Assembly (NCBI GenBank): GCA_024707385.1 | Contig: JANPZW010000004.1 | Span: 62,001-126,000 of the forward strand | Length of the DNA: 64,000 bases | DNA from: Cellvibrionaceae bacterium | Lineage (GTDB): Bacteria > Pseudomonadota > Gammaproteobacteria > Pseudomonadales > Cellvibrionaceae | Reading direction: 5' to 3' | Shown: in pieces, positions 19,668 through 29,147 of the stretch | How positions within the stretch are numbered: the first letter of the stretch is position 1 | Layout of the letters: the number at the start of each line of letters is the position of its first letter | Program-made: the position numbers and the translations under genes | Notes under the pieces: generated by a model | What the model saw: the letters and a program-made list of their open reading frames with translations, nothing else | Database searches by the model: none | Told to the model about the DNA's origin: nothing

Positions 19668-21116
19668 CTAACCGAATATCCCGGAAATCGCTCCCGAGTA
19701 CATGCTGTTGTCGTTGCCGAGGACAAAATTATTGACCCCGAAAGGACGTGCCAGCGACATCCAGTAATCGTTGGTGGAGCGCATATTGTTGGACGTCGCC
19801 GACGACGGTCGGCCGCCGCCGTGAGTCCACATCTGATTGCCGCGGATGCCGGTTTCTTTGCCGCCAAACAATAGCCACGGCATATTGTCCCAACTGTGAT
19901 TGGCCTGGCCGACCTCGGTTATATACGCGAGCACGGTGGTATCGAAAATCGGTTTTCCAGTGATGTCGGTGGTTTGTTTCAGCGAGGTGAGAAATTCAGC
20001 GAGGCGCTGGGAATACCAAACCTCGACACGGGTGAGAAATTCAACGACATCTGCCGTTGAAGGTTTGTGACTGGTAGTGTGATGCACTTTAAAAGTGGAC
20101 GGACTCGGCGGCCACATATCGGCGAAACTGACGTGATTGGTGCCCGGCGACCATTGGAAAGTGACGGTGCGGGTCAAATCGCATTTAAATGCGGCGCGGA
20201 CGGTATCCCAATGCAATTCGCCAATGCGGCGATGTTTAAGGTCGTCGCGCTCGGAGGCGACATTTTCGCCATCGTAGGGGTCGACACGGGTGTTGACCTG
20301 AACATTTTCCGGTTGACTGCTCATACCGCAAAAAACAGGATCAGTCGGGTCGTTGGCCAATTCTTTTTCCAGCTCGCGCACCGCGTCTTCATAAGCGTCC
20401 AGTTTTTCCCACTGGGAGGAGGGCGCCACGGAGCGCATACGCGTTAAATCCTTCAAAGCAAAATCCAACACGCCCTTTTTATCGGCGCGCGCGCGGCGCA
20501 GACTTTCGTCGCCCCCGCCGGGCATCAGCGTGCCGAAAATGCGCTCATAAGTTTGCAACGGCTGATAATACGGCCGCATAGGCGCGCGCGCGCCGGAATA
20601 GGAAAGGTGCCGCGGCGACACTTCTCCCGGCGTATCCGCGCGCTGGTCACAGGAAACCTGAATCGACTGCACGGCGGCGGAGCGTAAATAACTGGAGCCG
20701 TTCAATAACAATTGATCGACACTCGGACCTTCCGCATAGGGATCGTCGCCACCATTGCCGGGATACAGAGTGGGACAGCGGCGCCCTGTCACCGCCAATA
20801 CCGTGCCTCTTTCATGGCCGCCGCCGGCGGATCCACCGTGAGGCAGGCCGAGCCCGCGAAAAACCACCATGTCCTGCTTAAAAGAATTCAGCGGCGCGAG
20901 AATGCGGGGAAATTGATAATTGCTCAAATTAGTGCCGCTGCCCTGCGGCCACCAATGTTGATAAATCGTTCCCACCGGGCGTTGCAGAATGACCAGGCGG
21001 CGGGGATTTACGGCGCCTTGCTCTTGGGCGATTGCGCGGTTTAGCCAAGTGGACAATCCCACGGCGCCGCCGATGCCAGCAAGAAATTTCCGTCTGTTCA
21101 ATGATTGCATTGTCAT
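19668..21116 (-). CDS. DUF1552 protein B, Tat-exported
   Basis: A 482-residue DUF1552 protein. A twin-arginine signal, LNRRKFLAGIGGAVG, is at the N-terminus. Conserved segments include HERGTVLAVTGRRCP, GPSVDQLLL, SYSGARAP and HTTSHKPS, and LLFGGKETGIRG in the C-terminal half. DUF1552 proteins pair with DUF1592 proteins in planctomycetes, myxobacteria and some marine gammaproteobacteria. I know of no established activity. The Tat signal implies folding, and perhaps a cofactor or metal, before export. Its ATG overlaps the DUF1592-B stop by four bases (ATGA), so the two are translationally coupled. Confidence 0.85.
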   Translation of the reverse strand: MTMQSLNRRKFLAGIGGAVGLSTWLNRAIAQEQGAVNPRRLVILQRPVGTIYQHWWPQGSGTNLSNYQFPRILAPLNSFKQDMVVFRGLGLPHGGSAGGGHERGTVLAVTGRRCPTLYPGNGGDDPYAEGPSVDQLLLNGSSYLRSAAVQSIQVSCDQRADTPGEVSPRHLSYSGARAPMRPYYQPLQTYERIFGTLMPGGGDESLRRARADKKGVLDFALKDLTRMRSVAPSSQWEKLDAYEDAVRELEKELANDPTDPVFCGMSSQPENVQVNTRVDPYDGENVASERDDLKHRRIGELHWDTVRAAFKCDLTRTVTFQWSPGTNHVSFADMWPPSPSTFKVHHTTSHKPSTADVVEFLTRVEVWYSQRLAEFLTSLKQTTDITGKPIFDTTVLAYITEVGQANHSWDNMPWLLFGGKETGIRGNQMWTHGGGRPSSATSNNMRSTNDYWMSLARPFGVNNFVLGNDNSMYSGAISGIFG

Positions 21117-23109
21117 TGTGCTGCCTCCGCAACTCGGGTGGATAGCGCAGGTGATCTGACCACGCCGCGGATAATGTCGGTAAATGAACTGCTGTTATTG
21201 AGATTTTTGGTGATATTGGTGACTTCGCATTGACCGCTCTGCACACCGTCGTTGCCGGTGCCATAGGCAAAAAAAGATGGCGCGTCACGCAATTGATAAA
21301 TTCCGGCCGCGCCGCCAGCATCTGCGCAAATTCAACCGGGCCGCTGACGACGCTGTCGAAAGATGCCATGTTGCTGAGATCCGCGGCGGAATTGATGGTC
21401 TGCCCGTGATTGTCGTAAAACCGGTGTTTGCCGATGGCATCGTACTGTTCAAACATAAGGCCGTAGGCATCGAACTGGCTGTGGCAGTTTTTGCATGGCA
21501 CGGTGCGCGCACGGTAATCAGCCAATTCAATTCGCTTGCGCCGGAACTTAATTGTTCTTCAACTTCAGAAATCACATCCAGCGGCGGCGGTGGCACTTTC
21601 GGTAGACAGAGAAGGGGTCCGTTGACGAATAATCCCCGCGCTACCACTGATGTTTCATCGGTGCGGGAATAAGCCGTCAAAAAACTCGCCTGGGTGAGAA
21701 GTCCCGCGCGATAGTCATCCGTTAATTGGGTTTCCACAAATTGATTCCGATCAGTCCCGCTAAAGGGAATTCCGTAAAGATCGGCGAGGGCACCGTTAAC
21801 AAACGTTGTGCGCCCGGTGAGTACCTGGCTGACGCCGCCTGACCATAAATATTTACGCAAAAACAGGCGCGTCTCCTCGTACATTTGCGCGGCGAGATTG
21901 GCGGAGTATTGCGGGAACATGGCGGGATCTTTGGCTTTGCCAAACAGGTTGCCGAAATTCCACGCGGACAGCAGCGTAAATTCCATGCTCGCGCGGGTAG
22001 CGTCCTGAGCGAGCATGCGCGCAGCTTGACGCTCGCGCTCGTCGGGGTCGTTTAATCTTCCCGCATCGGCTGCCGCCGACAACTCTTCGTCCGGCAGCGA
22101 ATCGGTGAGCATATAAGACAAGGTGCTGGCGAATTCATGGGGCGTCAATTCATAGACACCATCGCCGTTTAAACGGCCATATTCGGTGCGATGATTGAAG
22201 GATGGCGACATTAAAATCGCCTGCGCCGCGAGTCTTAAACCGTAGGTGAAAGACACGCTGGAACCTGTATCAAATACCTGCATCAAGTCGTCAACTTCGC
22301 CGTTGACGAGCGGGCGCTTGAATGCGCGGCGCGCGGTTTTTTCGATATAGGCACGCGCGCAATTGCGCTCCGCTGTGAGGCAGCCGGAAAGCTGCGCCGA
22401 CCGGCGTTGAAAATTATCCGCCGCGTAAGCTGCCCAATCGAGGCGTGTATTAATCAGCGAGGTATTGGCAACCGTGCTTTTTTGCGTGAACAATTTTGTC
22501 GCCGGATCGGGAGTATCCTTTTGCTCGAATACCCCATCACCGAGCAGGGTTGTGACCGATTTGGTGTAGGGCAGATCCGAAAGAAGAATTAAATCCTGCG
22601 GGAAACTCGGCGCGCAACTCGGGCCCTCCACAATGCCGCCGTTGAGGATGGTATTCCAGTCGTCCATGGTGCGAATAAAATCCCCAGCCAGTTTGTCGCA
22701 CTCTGCGGCGCTGCCACAGTTGTGGCGATCGACCGTCATGCGCGCCACCAGGCGGGAAAAATCCGGCATATCCAGATCGACAAACGAAAATACCGCGTCG
22801 TGCGCAACGCTCACTGAGCGATCCGCATGCGCCGGAACCGGTTGACCGTTAGTGGGGTAGCGGACGAAGGTGCCGGAAAAAATGGCAGATCGAGCAATTC
22901 TCCCGCAGCACGGGATAAAGTGTTTTGCCAAACGCATCCTGCGATGCGCTCAATTCTGAGCCGCCACTGGAAGACGAGCTCGACGAGCTGGAACTGGAGC
23001 TGGCGGTTCCACCGGATGACGTGCCTCCAGATGAAGTGCCATCGGGCGAGTCGCCACCACAAGCGCTCAGCGCTAAAGTGAACAGTATGGAATACATTAT
23101 TTTGTGCAT
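21113..23109 (-). CDS. DUF1592-family cytochrome lipoprotein B (three frameshifts)
   Basis: A 665-residue lipoprotein after correcting three one-base errors: 22877-22882 (one A too many), about 21522-21533 (one base missing), and 21269-21275 (one A missing). The lipobox is LALSAC, followed by a short serine linker. An N-terminal heme motif, CSICH, precedes the DUF1595/DUF1592/DUF1588/DUF1585 series: ARRAFKRPL, LSYMLTDSLPDEEL, LTQASFLTAYSRTDETS, then a second heme motif CKNCH in the typical CxxCH-x-FD-x-YGLMFEQYD context, and a C-terminal RHLFFAYGTG. The net correction makes the length divisible by three. It forms the second DUF1592/DUF1552 pair and lacks the malectin module of copy A. Confidence 0.8.
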
Positions 23110-23178
23110 AGCGAACCCTCGCCCGCGATTTCAGCGTGCAGAAATATCCAAATAAAAGCGGTTTGAATGTCACCAATC

Positions 23179-24549
23179 TCAAGCGAGATTGGTGATTGCC
23201 CCACTGCTGAAGTTGGCGGCGCCAAAGGAATTCACGTTCGCACCGAACAGATTGAGAATTCCGCTCAGCAGATCGTTGTGGCTGCGACCGTTAAAATTCA
23301 GCATGCGCCCCGTGCGCAACCCGCCGCCATTTCCTGCCAGCAGGAACGGCATATTTTTCTTATCGTGCGTCGGCGGGTCGGACAATTCGGAGCCGATAAA
23401 TACAACACTTTCGTCGAGCAAGCTGTGGCCTCCCATGTCCACTGCTGCCATTTTCTGCAACAGGTAGGCGTGCTGTTCGGCATACCATGTATAGATTTTC
23501 TGGCACTCGGTTGGACGGAAGCCGCCATCGTGTTGATAGTAGTGATGGTGATCCGACAAATTCAGCCAGGGGAAGGTGTGTTTCGCCTCAGTATCAGTCC
23601 ATTGCAGTGACGCGACGCGGGTGATGTCGCAGGCCATGGCCATGACAATCATATCCATCATTAACCGACCGACCTTCGGAATGGCGGCATCTGTGCGGTT
23701 GTCTTTGATGCTGCCGGTATCGGAGGAATTCAGACCGGATTTAGGGTTGTAATCCGATGTGTCCACCCGCGTCGGTTTGACGCAGGCGCCACCGGAGACG
23801 ACTTCGTTCTGCAAGGCTTTTTCAATTTCGCGAATTTTGGTCAGATGCTGTTCCAGTCGCGAGCGATCCGCCATACCCAACTGCTGCGACAGGGATTGAT
23901 AGCGTTTGCCGACAAAATCCAACACCGATTTACGCCGATTCAACAGCGCCAAGGCTTCAGGATCGGTATTGTCCAATTGGCCAAACATATCGTTCCAGAT
24001 TTGCTGTGGGTCCAGGCGCGGAGGGATCGGATTAAAGCGACCGTTATCCTCAAAATTGAGGGCATTAATCGGGTGCAATAATCCGTGGGATTTTCCCGTC
24101 GCCCAGCGGATGGCGATCTGCAGACTTTTCAACGGTGTATCTCCACCGATTCGGTTGGCAATAACCTGATCTATAGACGGCCCGCCGGAATAATCATTGC
24201 GCGCGGCGTTTTGCGGCGTGCCTGTCAGAAGCGCGACAATTCCCGCTTGATGTTGCTCCCCGATGGCGCTTTTCATATCGAGTCCATGGGGAATCAATAT
24301 TTTGCTTTTCAGTGAATTCAACGGCTGCAATATAGGCCCGAAATTAAAACTGGTTTCCGAGCCGGAACTCGCCCACTTATCTCGCACCGTGCCGCCCGGT
24401 GTGTAGACGGTCAAAAAACGTTTGGCGAGATTGTATTGTTGCGAATACGCCTTGGTGGGCGCCATGATTTCGAGCCAGGGCAGGGCAATCGCAATGGAAC
24501 CGGCACCACGCAACATTGATCGGCGGGTTAAATTGAGTTTCTTTTTCAT
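23179..24549 (-). CDS. DUF1552 protein A, Tat-exported
   Basis: A 456-residue DUF1552 protein. The Tat signal is LTRRSMLRGAGS. The middle has GEQHQAGIVALLTGTP and GPSIDQVIANRIGGD. The C-terminal half has LNLSDHHHYYQHDG with a histidine cluster, VVFIGSELSDPPTHDKKNMP and LLAGNGGGLRTGR. It is clearly related to protein B but divergent in sequence, so the two pairs are not a recent duplication. It starts 18 bases after the DUF1592-A stop. Conserved His and Asp near SELSDPPTHD might bind metal, as in alkaline-phosphatase-like folds; that is inference. Confidence 0.85.
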   Translation of the reverse strand: MKKKLNLTRRSMLRGAGSIAIALPWLEIMAPTKAYSQQYNLAKRFLTVYTPGGTVRDKWASSGSETSFNFGPILQPLNSLKSKILIPHGLDMKSAIGEQHQAGIVALLTGTPQNAARNDYSGGPSIDQVIANRIGGDTPLKSLQIAIRWATGKSHGLLHPINALNFEDNGRFNPIPPRLDPQQIWNDMFGQLDNTDPEALALLNRRKSVLDFVGKRYQSLSQQLGMADRSRLEQHLTKIREIEKALQNEVVSGGACVKPTRVDTSDYNPKSGLNSSDTGSIKDNRTDAAIPKVGRLMMDMIVMAMACDITRVASLQWTDTEAKHTFPWLNLSDHHHYYQHDGGFRPTECQKIYTWYAEQHAYLLQKMAAVDMGGHSLLDESVVFIGSELSDPPTHDKKNMPFLLAGNGGGLRTGRMLNFNGRSHNDLLSGILNLFGANVNSFGAANFSSGAITNLA

Positions 24550-24567
24550 ATCAGCTCCCAGAACGCG

Positions 24568-26967
24568 TTATTGCCGGTGGTCAGAAGGTAAATGCAGAAA
24601 CGCATCGGTTTGTGTCAGATCCACCAGCAAGCTGCGAATGTCGTAGCCTTTCGTTGCAAAATTGGTGGTGACTGCATCCTTGACGCAAGACTCGCTGGCG
24701 CCGATGGTTTTGCCGTAGGCGAAATTCGCCCAGTTGTAGGCAAAACACTGGTGCGTTCTGGGATCGTCTGCAATTGCCTGTACCAATTCCACGGCGTTGT
24801 CGACGCGGATACCCGTGCCCGGAAGTGCGCCGCTGGCATCGATCAGCACGTTATTTTCGTGTGTGCGATAGAGACCAACCGGATCGAAATGCTCGAATAC
24901 CAAACCGACCGGATCCATTTTGTCGTGGCAGGTTTTACACACCGGATCTTGTGAATGTTGGCTGTAGCGATCGCGCCCGGTGAGGCCGGAACTCGGATCT
25001 GGTGGTTTGATCTGTTCGAGGATATCGCCGGTGGGCAGCGGGATATTCACACACAACAGTTTTTTCATCACATAAGCGCCGCGCACCACCGGGTTGGTGT
25101 GGCCGGAGTGTGTGGTACCCGCCATGATTCCCGCGTGCGTCAGTACGCCCAGACGTTTGGATGTGTCCATCGGCACTTCCTGGAACTGGTCACCATAAAC
25201 GCCGCCTACACCATAAAATCTGGCGAGGGTTTCATTCATAAAGGTGTAGGGTGCGGTTAAGGCAGACGCCCAATCACCGGGGCCATCAAAAATATGGTGC
25301 TCCAAAAATGTCTGGGTTTCCTCGCGCATCAATGAACCGATCAGAGCGTTGAAATTCGGATAGGCCACCGGATCCCGCTCTAGGTGGTTGAGCGAGGAAA
25401 TCGGCAGATAGGCATCGAAAAAGTAGCGGATCATATTGCGGCTGCGCGAATCTGCGAGCAGGCGTTCAGCCTGTGCCTTGACTTGTGATGCGGTGGAAAG
25501 TTGGCCGTTGGCCGCCGCCTGCAGTAACGCGTCATCTGGCATGCTGCCCCAGAAGAAATAGGACAGACGAGAGGCCATTTCAGAATCGGTCGGCTTGAGT
25601 CTGCCGTCCACCATTACACCTTTTTCCACTCGATAGAGAAAATCCGGCGATTGCAATACGGCTTCAATCACACCGGAAATCGACTTTTTGAAATCGCTGC
25701 CGCTCTGGATCAACGCGCGCTGCAGATCCTTATAGGATTGCAGTTCGGTGGAGGTGGCCGCGCGGCGGAAAGTACGCGGCAGCAGCCGCTCGATGATCTG
25801 GTCCGCGCAGGACTGTTGATTGCTGGTCTGCAGGTTTTGCACACAGGAGTGCAGACGCTGCCATTGGGTTTGATTGTTGACGACGCGATCGGCGATACCT
25901 TCTGCAACCTTGCCATATTGCTCGGCGAGGAAAGATGAGACCGACATGGAATTGGCGTCGTTACCGAAGCCGTTGCCGATTTCCTCACTGGGCAGATCGT
26001 TGCCTGGGCGGGTGTTGTCACCGAACAAATCGTTAATCGTGTTGTTGTATTCAAAGCGGGTGAGGCGGCGCACCGGGGCGGATTTCACCTGGCAGTCTGC
26101 CGTGCCGGGTGCATCGTCGTTGAATGCATACAAAATAAAACCGGCCACGCTGCGTGCGCAGTCGCCCGTGCACTGATCGCCGCCGATTGGCATGGTTCTG
26201 GAAATTTTACTGATCAGTGCCGAAGCGGATGCGCAACTGGTGCACTGGGATTTGAGCAGCGAGGGAAATACGCCGTTGCCGTCACCCGACGATCCGTGAC
26301 AGTGCGCACAGGAGGCGTTGTAAATTCCTTCACCACTGGTGATGGTGCCATCGGAAAAACTGACGAGATTATCCCGGTCGGCATAGATTTCGATACCGGA
26401 GAGTGTGCCGTTATCTTTGCTGGCGGTTATCTTGATGGACAAGGAGCCATCATTGACGGCAATTTCGGGCGATTCGATTTCATATGCGGCAAATTTGCCC
26501 ACGCGCGCATGGACGTCCAGATTTTGCGCCAGTGTCTGCCCCTCTACCACAACATCCATAATGCGCGAATCGTTCGCATCCCAGAACATCTCGACAAATT
26601 TCAATTTGACCTTGTAGCGTCCTGAGCCCACGGGGATATCGTAATTCAGTGCACCCCAGCGCTCGGACTGGAAGAGCGGCTGCTGCTGGGTTCCGGAAAT
26701 CGTGTTGGTCACAACCTGTGCGGTGCCGCCGGAAAAATAGCGGTCGGCCTCAAAGGTCAATCCTTTGCCGTCCTTGTAGGTATTGCCGCCGACATTTACA
26801 CCGAGGATGAAATTCCATTTGTCCAGATTGGCGACAGGTGAGCCGGAGCTGCTGGACGAGCTGCTCGATGATGAAGAGCTGCTGCCGGATATTTCTTCTC
26901 CGGCACCACCACAGCCGGTGAGAGAAACCACCCAATATAAGAGGGGAGCTAGTAATTTTATGCGCAT
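24568..26967 (-). CDS. Malectin-cytochrome-DUF1592 lipoprotein A
   Basis: A 799-residue modular lipoprotein. Lipobox SLTGC; short polyserine linker; malectin-type module (about 50-200: LGVNVGGNTY, FQSERWGALNYDIP, VEMFWDANDSRIM); a heme c module with CAHCH near residue 220 and a Met-Pro segment SRTMPIGGDQC plus DCARSVAGFI; then DUF1587 (RRLTRFEYNNTINDLFGD), DUF1595 (LPRTFRRAAT), DUF1592 (LSYFFWGSMPDDALL), DUF1588 with CKTCH near 676, and DUF1585. It heads the operon. The binding module shared with the GH62 and esterase suggests it works on plant polysaccharide at the cell surface. The reaction is unknown; redox chemistry is suggested by the two heme sites. Confidence 0.88.
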   Translation of the reverse strand: MRIKLLAPLLYWVVSLTGCGGAGEEISGSSSSSSSSSSSSSGSPVANLDKWNFILGVNVGGNTYKDGKGLTFEADRYFSGGTAQVVTNTISGTQQQPLFQSERWGALNYDIPVGSGRYKVKLKFVEMFWDANDSRIMDVVVEGQTLAQNLDVHARVGKFAAYEIESPEIAVNDGSLSIKITASKDNGTLSGIEIYADRDNLVSFSDGTITSGEGIYNASCAHCHGSSGDGNGVFPSLLKSQCTSCASASALISKISRTMPIGGDQCTGDCARSVAGFILYAFNDDAPGTADCQVKSAPVRRLTRFEYNNTINDLFGDNTRPGNDLPSEEIGNGFGNDANSMSVSSFLAEQYGKVAEGIADRVVNNQTQWQRLHSCVQNLQTSNQQSCADQIIERLLPRTFRRAATSTELQSYKDLQRALIQSGSDFKKSISGVIEAVLQSPDFLYRVEKGVMVDGRLKPTDSEMASRLSYFFWGSMPDDALLQAAANGQLSTASQVKAQAERLLADSRSRNMIRYFFDAYLPISSLNHLERDPVAYPNFNALIGSLMREETQTFLEHHIFDGPGDWASALTAPYTFMNETLARFYGVGGVYGDQFQEVPMDTSKRLGVLTHAGIMAGTTHSGHTNPVVRGAYVMKKLLCVNIPLPTGDILEQIKPPDPSSGLTGRDRYSQHSQDPVCKTCHDKMDPVGLVFEHFDPVGLYRTHENNVLIDASGALPGTGIRVDNAVELVQAIADDPRTHQCFAYNWANFAYGKTIGASESCVKDAVTTNFATKGYDIRSLLVDLTQTDAFLHLPSDHRQ

Positions 26968-27336
26968 GTTTTATCCCAAAGGTTTATTGGTTGATCTCTG
27001 TACAGCCCGCATACTTTGTTCGCTGAACCCGCGCGGCTTCGCTCGGGCGCAAAACGCAATTTACCTGCGTCATCTACTACGCCGTTAACGCGCAAGAGGG
27101 CGAAAGTTAAAAAAAGCAAATAGTTGAATTACTTTTTTCATTTATTAAATAGCAGGATGAAACAAAAAGGGGTTGGATTTATTACTAATTCGGTGAGAGC
27201 GAGAGGCGAACGGAAGATAAAAATTGGCGCAGACGGATAAGTTGACCGCGTGCCAGCAAACGCGTGACGTAAGTAGATTTATTTTTGTGATGAATTTTGA
27301 CTTGTGATGCTTGCCGGAAACGATGTGTGAGTTAAT
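26968..27336 (-). promoter_or_regulatory. Promoter region of the DUF1592/DUF1552 operon
   Basis: No gene is seen. AT-rich sequence from about 27100 to 27180 would suit a promoter for the minus-strand operon. No ATCAT-N3-ATGAT site was found here, so control probably differs from the arabinose genes. Confidence 0.35.
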
Positions 27337-28539
27337 TCACGCGGAAGTTTTTTCCGTATGAATTTCATGCTCATCATTTTCACCTTTTGCCGGATAGACG
27401 GATTTGAAGGTTTTCGGTGAACAGCCGTATTCGTTTTTGAAGAGTTTGTTGAAGTAGGACACGTTGTTGTAGCCGACGGAAAATGCAATTTCCGCAACAT
27501 TGGCTTCCGGTTTTTCCGCCAACAGCCTGGCCGCCTCTGTCAGACGGAGCTTGTTCAAGTAAGCGCTGAAAGTGAGACCGATTTCATCTTTCAAGATGCT
27601 GTTCATTTTCGCCCGATTAATACCGATGGCATGGATGGCAGTATCGAGGCTGATGTCCGGATTGGCATATTCGGTTGCCATAAAGCGCAGTACCGCGCTT
27701 TTTTCCTTGTCTTTGTGCGGTTCGACCGACAGCTGCTGATAGGCAATCAAAGGCCGGTCTTTTTGCATTTTCTCCTGCAGGTCCGCAACCAGCGCGCGGC
27801 CATGTTGTTTGAAGAACCAGATCCCATACGCCACCCAGATGACGCCCGCCAGAAAGCCGAAAACGTAAGCAAAGCGCCAATCTCGGCCGATCAGTTCCAG
27901 ATCTGCAATCTTGACGGAGGAGTGCACGTCTTTCGGGCTTTGCCCGGAAATACCAAAACTGAAATTGGCAGCCTGGGAGAGATCATAGCTACGGTCGGAA
28001 AGGGGAATATTTTTGAGGTAAAGCCACCACTCCGGAATTTCCAGGTGCTTAAGGTCGATCTCGATGGGAGTCCAGGATTCTTCACAGGCAAAAAATGCCG
28101 TGGGAATTCGATAGCTTGAACTGTCGCCCGGCACGGTCAACTTTTTATCGAAGGTGTGAACGGTAAAGCTCAGCACATTTCGTGGCGAGCATCGGGCATT
28201 GAAGCGGATAACGCCGTATTGGCTGAGATCGACCAGTGCCGACTCCTCCGAATAAAAGAACATGCCGATAGAAGCAAAACTGTGAGCAACACTGCTGGAT
28301 GCGGTAAATGAATAATCAATGCTGTGAGTTGCTTCATGTACACGGATGACAGACGAGCCGCCATATTCTGAGTCGGACGTGGTCTGCATCTGCCAGGGCA
28401 CAACGCTTTTGGGGGCGGGCAGCAAACGGTCAACTAAAAATGTTTGATCGAAACAGAAATGGCCGGCGATCAGCGAAACAGATAGCAGACAAGCAAAGAT
28501 AATCGCGGAATTTCGAAAAAATCTTGATGTTTCGTTCAT
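27337..28539 (-). CDS. Membrane-anchored AraC-type regulator with periplasmic sensor
   Basis: A regulator of 400 residues from the ATG at 28539, preceded by GGATCC. A first membrane segment is AIIFACLLSVSLIAGHF, followed by a periplasmic domain of about 220 residues with a jelly-roll, carbohydrate-binding look (YGGSSVIRVHEATHSIDYSF, WTPIEIDLKHLEIPEWW). A second membrane segment is FAYVFGFLAGVIWVAYGIWFF. A C-terminal AraC double helix-turn-helix follows (INRAKMNSILKDEIGLTF, EIAFSVGYNNVSYFNKLFK). A longer frame to 28776 looks non-coding. It lies upstream of and parallel to the DUF1592 operon and probably activates it on sensing an extracellular sugar. Confidence 0.82.
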   Translation of the reverse strand: MNETSRFFRNSAIIFACLLSVSLIAGHFCFDQTFLVDRLLPAPKSVVPWQMQTTSDSEYGGSSVIRVHEATHSIDYSFTASSSVAHSFASIGMFFYSEESALVDLSQYGVIRFNARCSPRNVLSFTVHTFDKKLTVPGDSSSYRIPTAFFACEESWTPIEIDLKHLEIPEWWLYLKNIPLSDRSYDLSQAANFSFGISGQSPKDVHSSVKIADLELIGRDWRFAYVFGFLAGVIWVAYGIWFFKQHGRALVADLQEKMQKDRPLIAYQQLSVEPHKDKEKSAVLRFMATEYANPDISLDTAIHAIGINRAKMNSILKDEIGLTFSAYLNKLRLTEAARLLAEKPEANVAEIAFSVGYNNVSYFNKLFKNEYGCSPKTFKSVYPAKGENDEHEIHTEKTSA

Positions 28540-29147
28540 GGATCCGTAAACGGTGCGCAAAACAGGTTGTTGCAGTATCAAATTGTGATCCATCGCCAGC
28601 CCTGCTCTACTTTCGCGTTTTACCTCTGCGCGTTCGCTGATATTCGGTATCGGGAGGCGAGCGGCGATCCCGATTAACCACGGTGCAAAACGGTATAACG
28701 ATGGAAATATTCCCGCTTTGGGGTGCCCGCCAAACCCTTCAGGCAAATGCGTAGAAGAAACGCTCTTATGCGTCATCGAACTTAGCCCACGTTATCCGCA
28801 ACATGTTTTTTATTATGTTTTCATGCCGGTTTGTCGACCGGAAAATCAGGCCGGAGCGGGTGCAAAAATCTGCCGCCTTGCCTTCATGAGTTCGAATAAC
28901 ACCATAGGTCCTATAGGGGGTCAATTGCGCAAAAATCAAAGTGTGACGAATTAATCAATTAATATGATTATTTATATTTCTCTTGCGGTTAGCATTTTTT
29001 TTACCTGTTCGGAGGGGGTAAATGCTGATTTTGCGATGTGGTTCTTATTTTTTGTTGAGGTGGGCGCGCATTGGGCATTGGGGTGGGATTTGCGTCCGCC
29101 GACCCTTTTTCGCGGGGAAACCATGGCGCGCTAAGCGTCTCTGGCTA
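28540..29147. other. Non-coding stretch between regulator and fbp
   Basis: About 600 bases without a convincing gene. A short palindrome ATAGGTCCTAT at 28904-28914 could be an operator. The region must hold the AraC-type gene promoter and the end of the fbp transcript. Confidence 0.4.

Noticed and set aside
28540..28776. N-terminal extension of the AraC-type regulator
   Set aside because: The extra 79 residues look non-coding, and a ribosome-binding-like GGATCC precedes the ATG at 28539, directly before the membrane segment.
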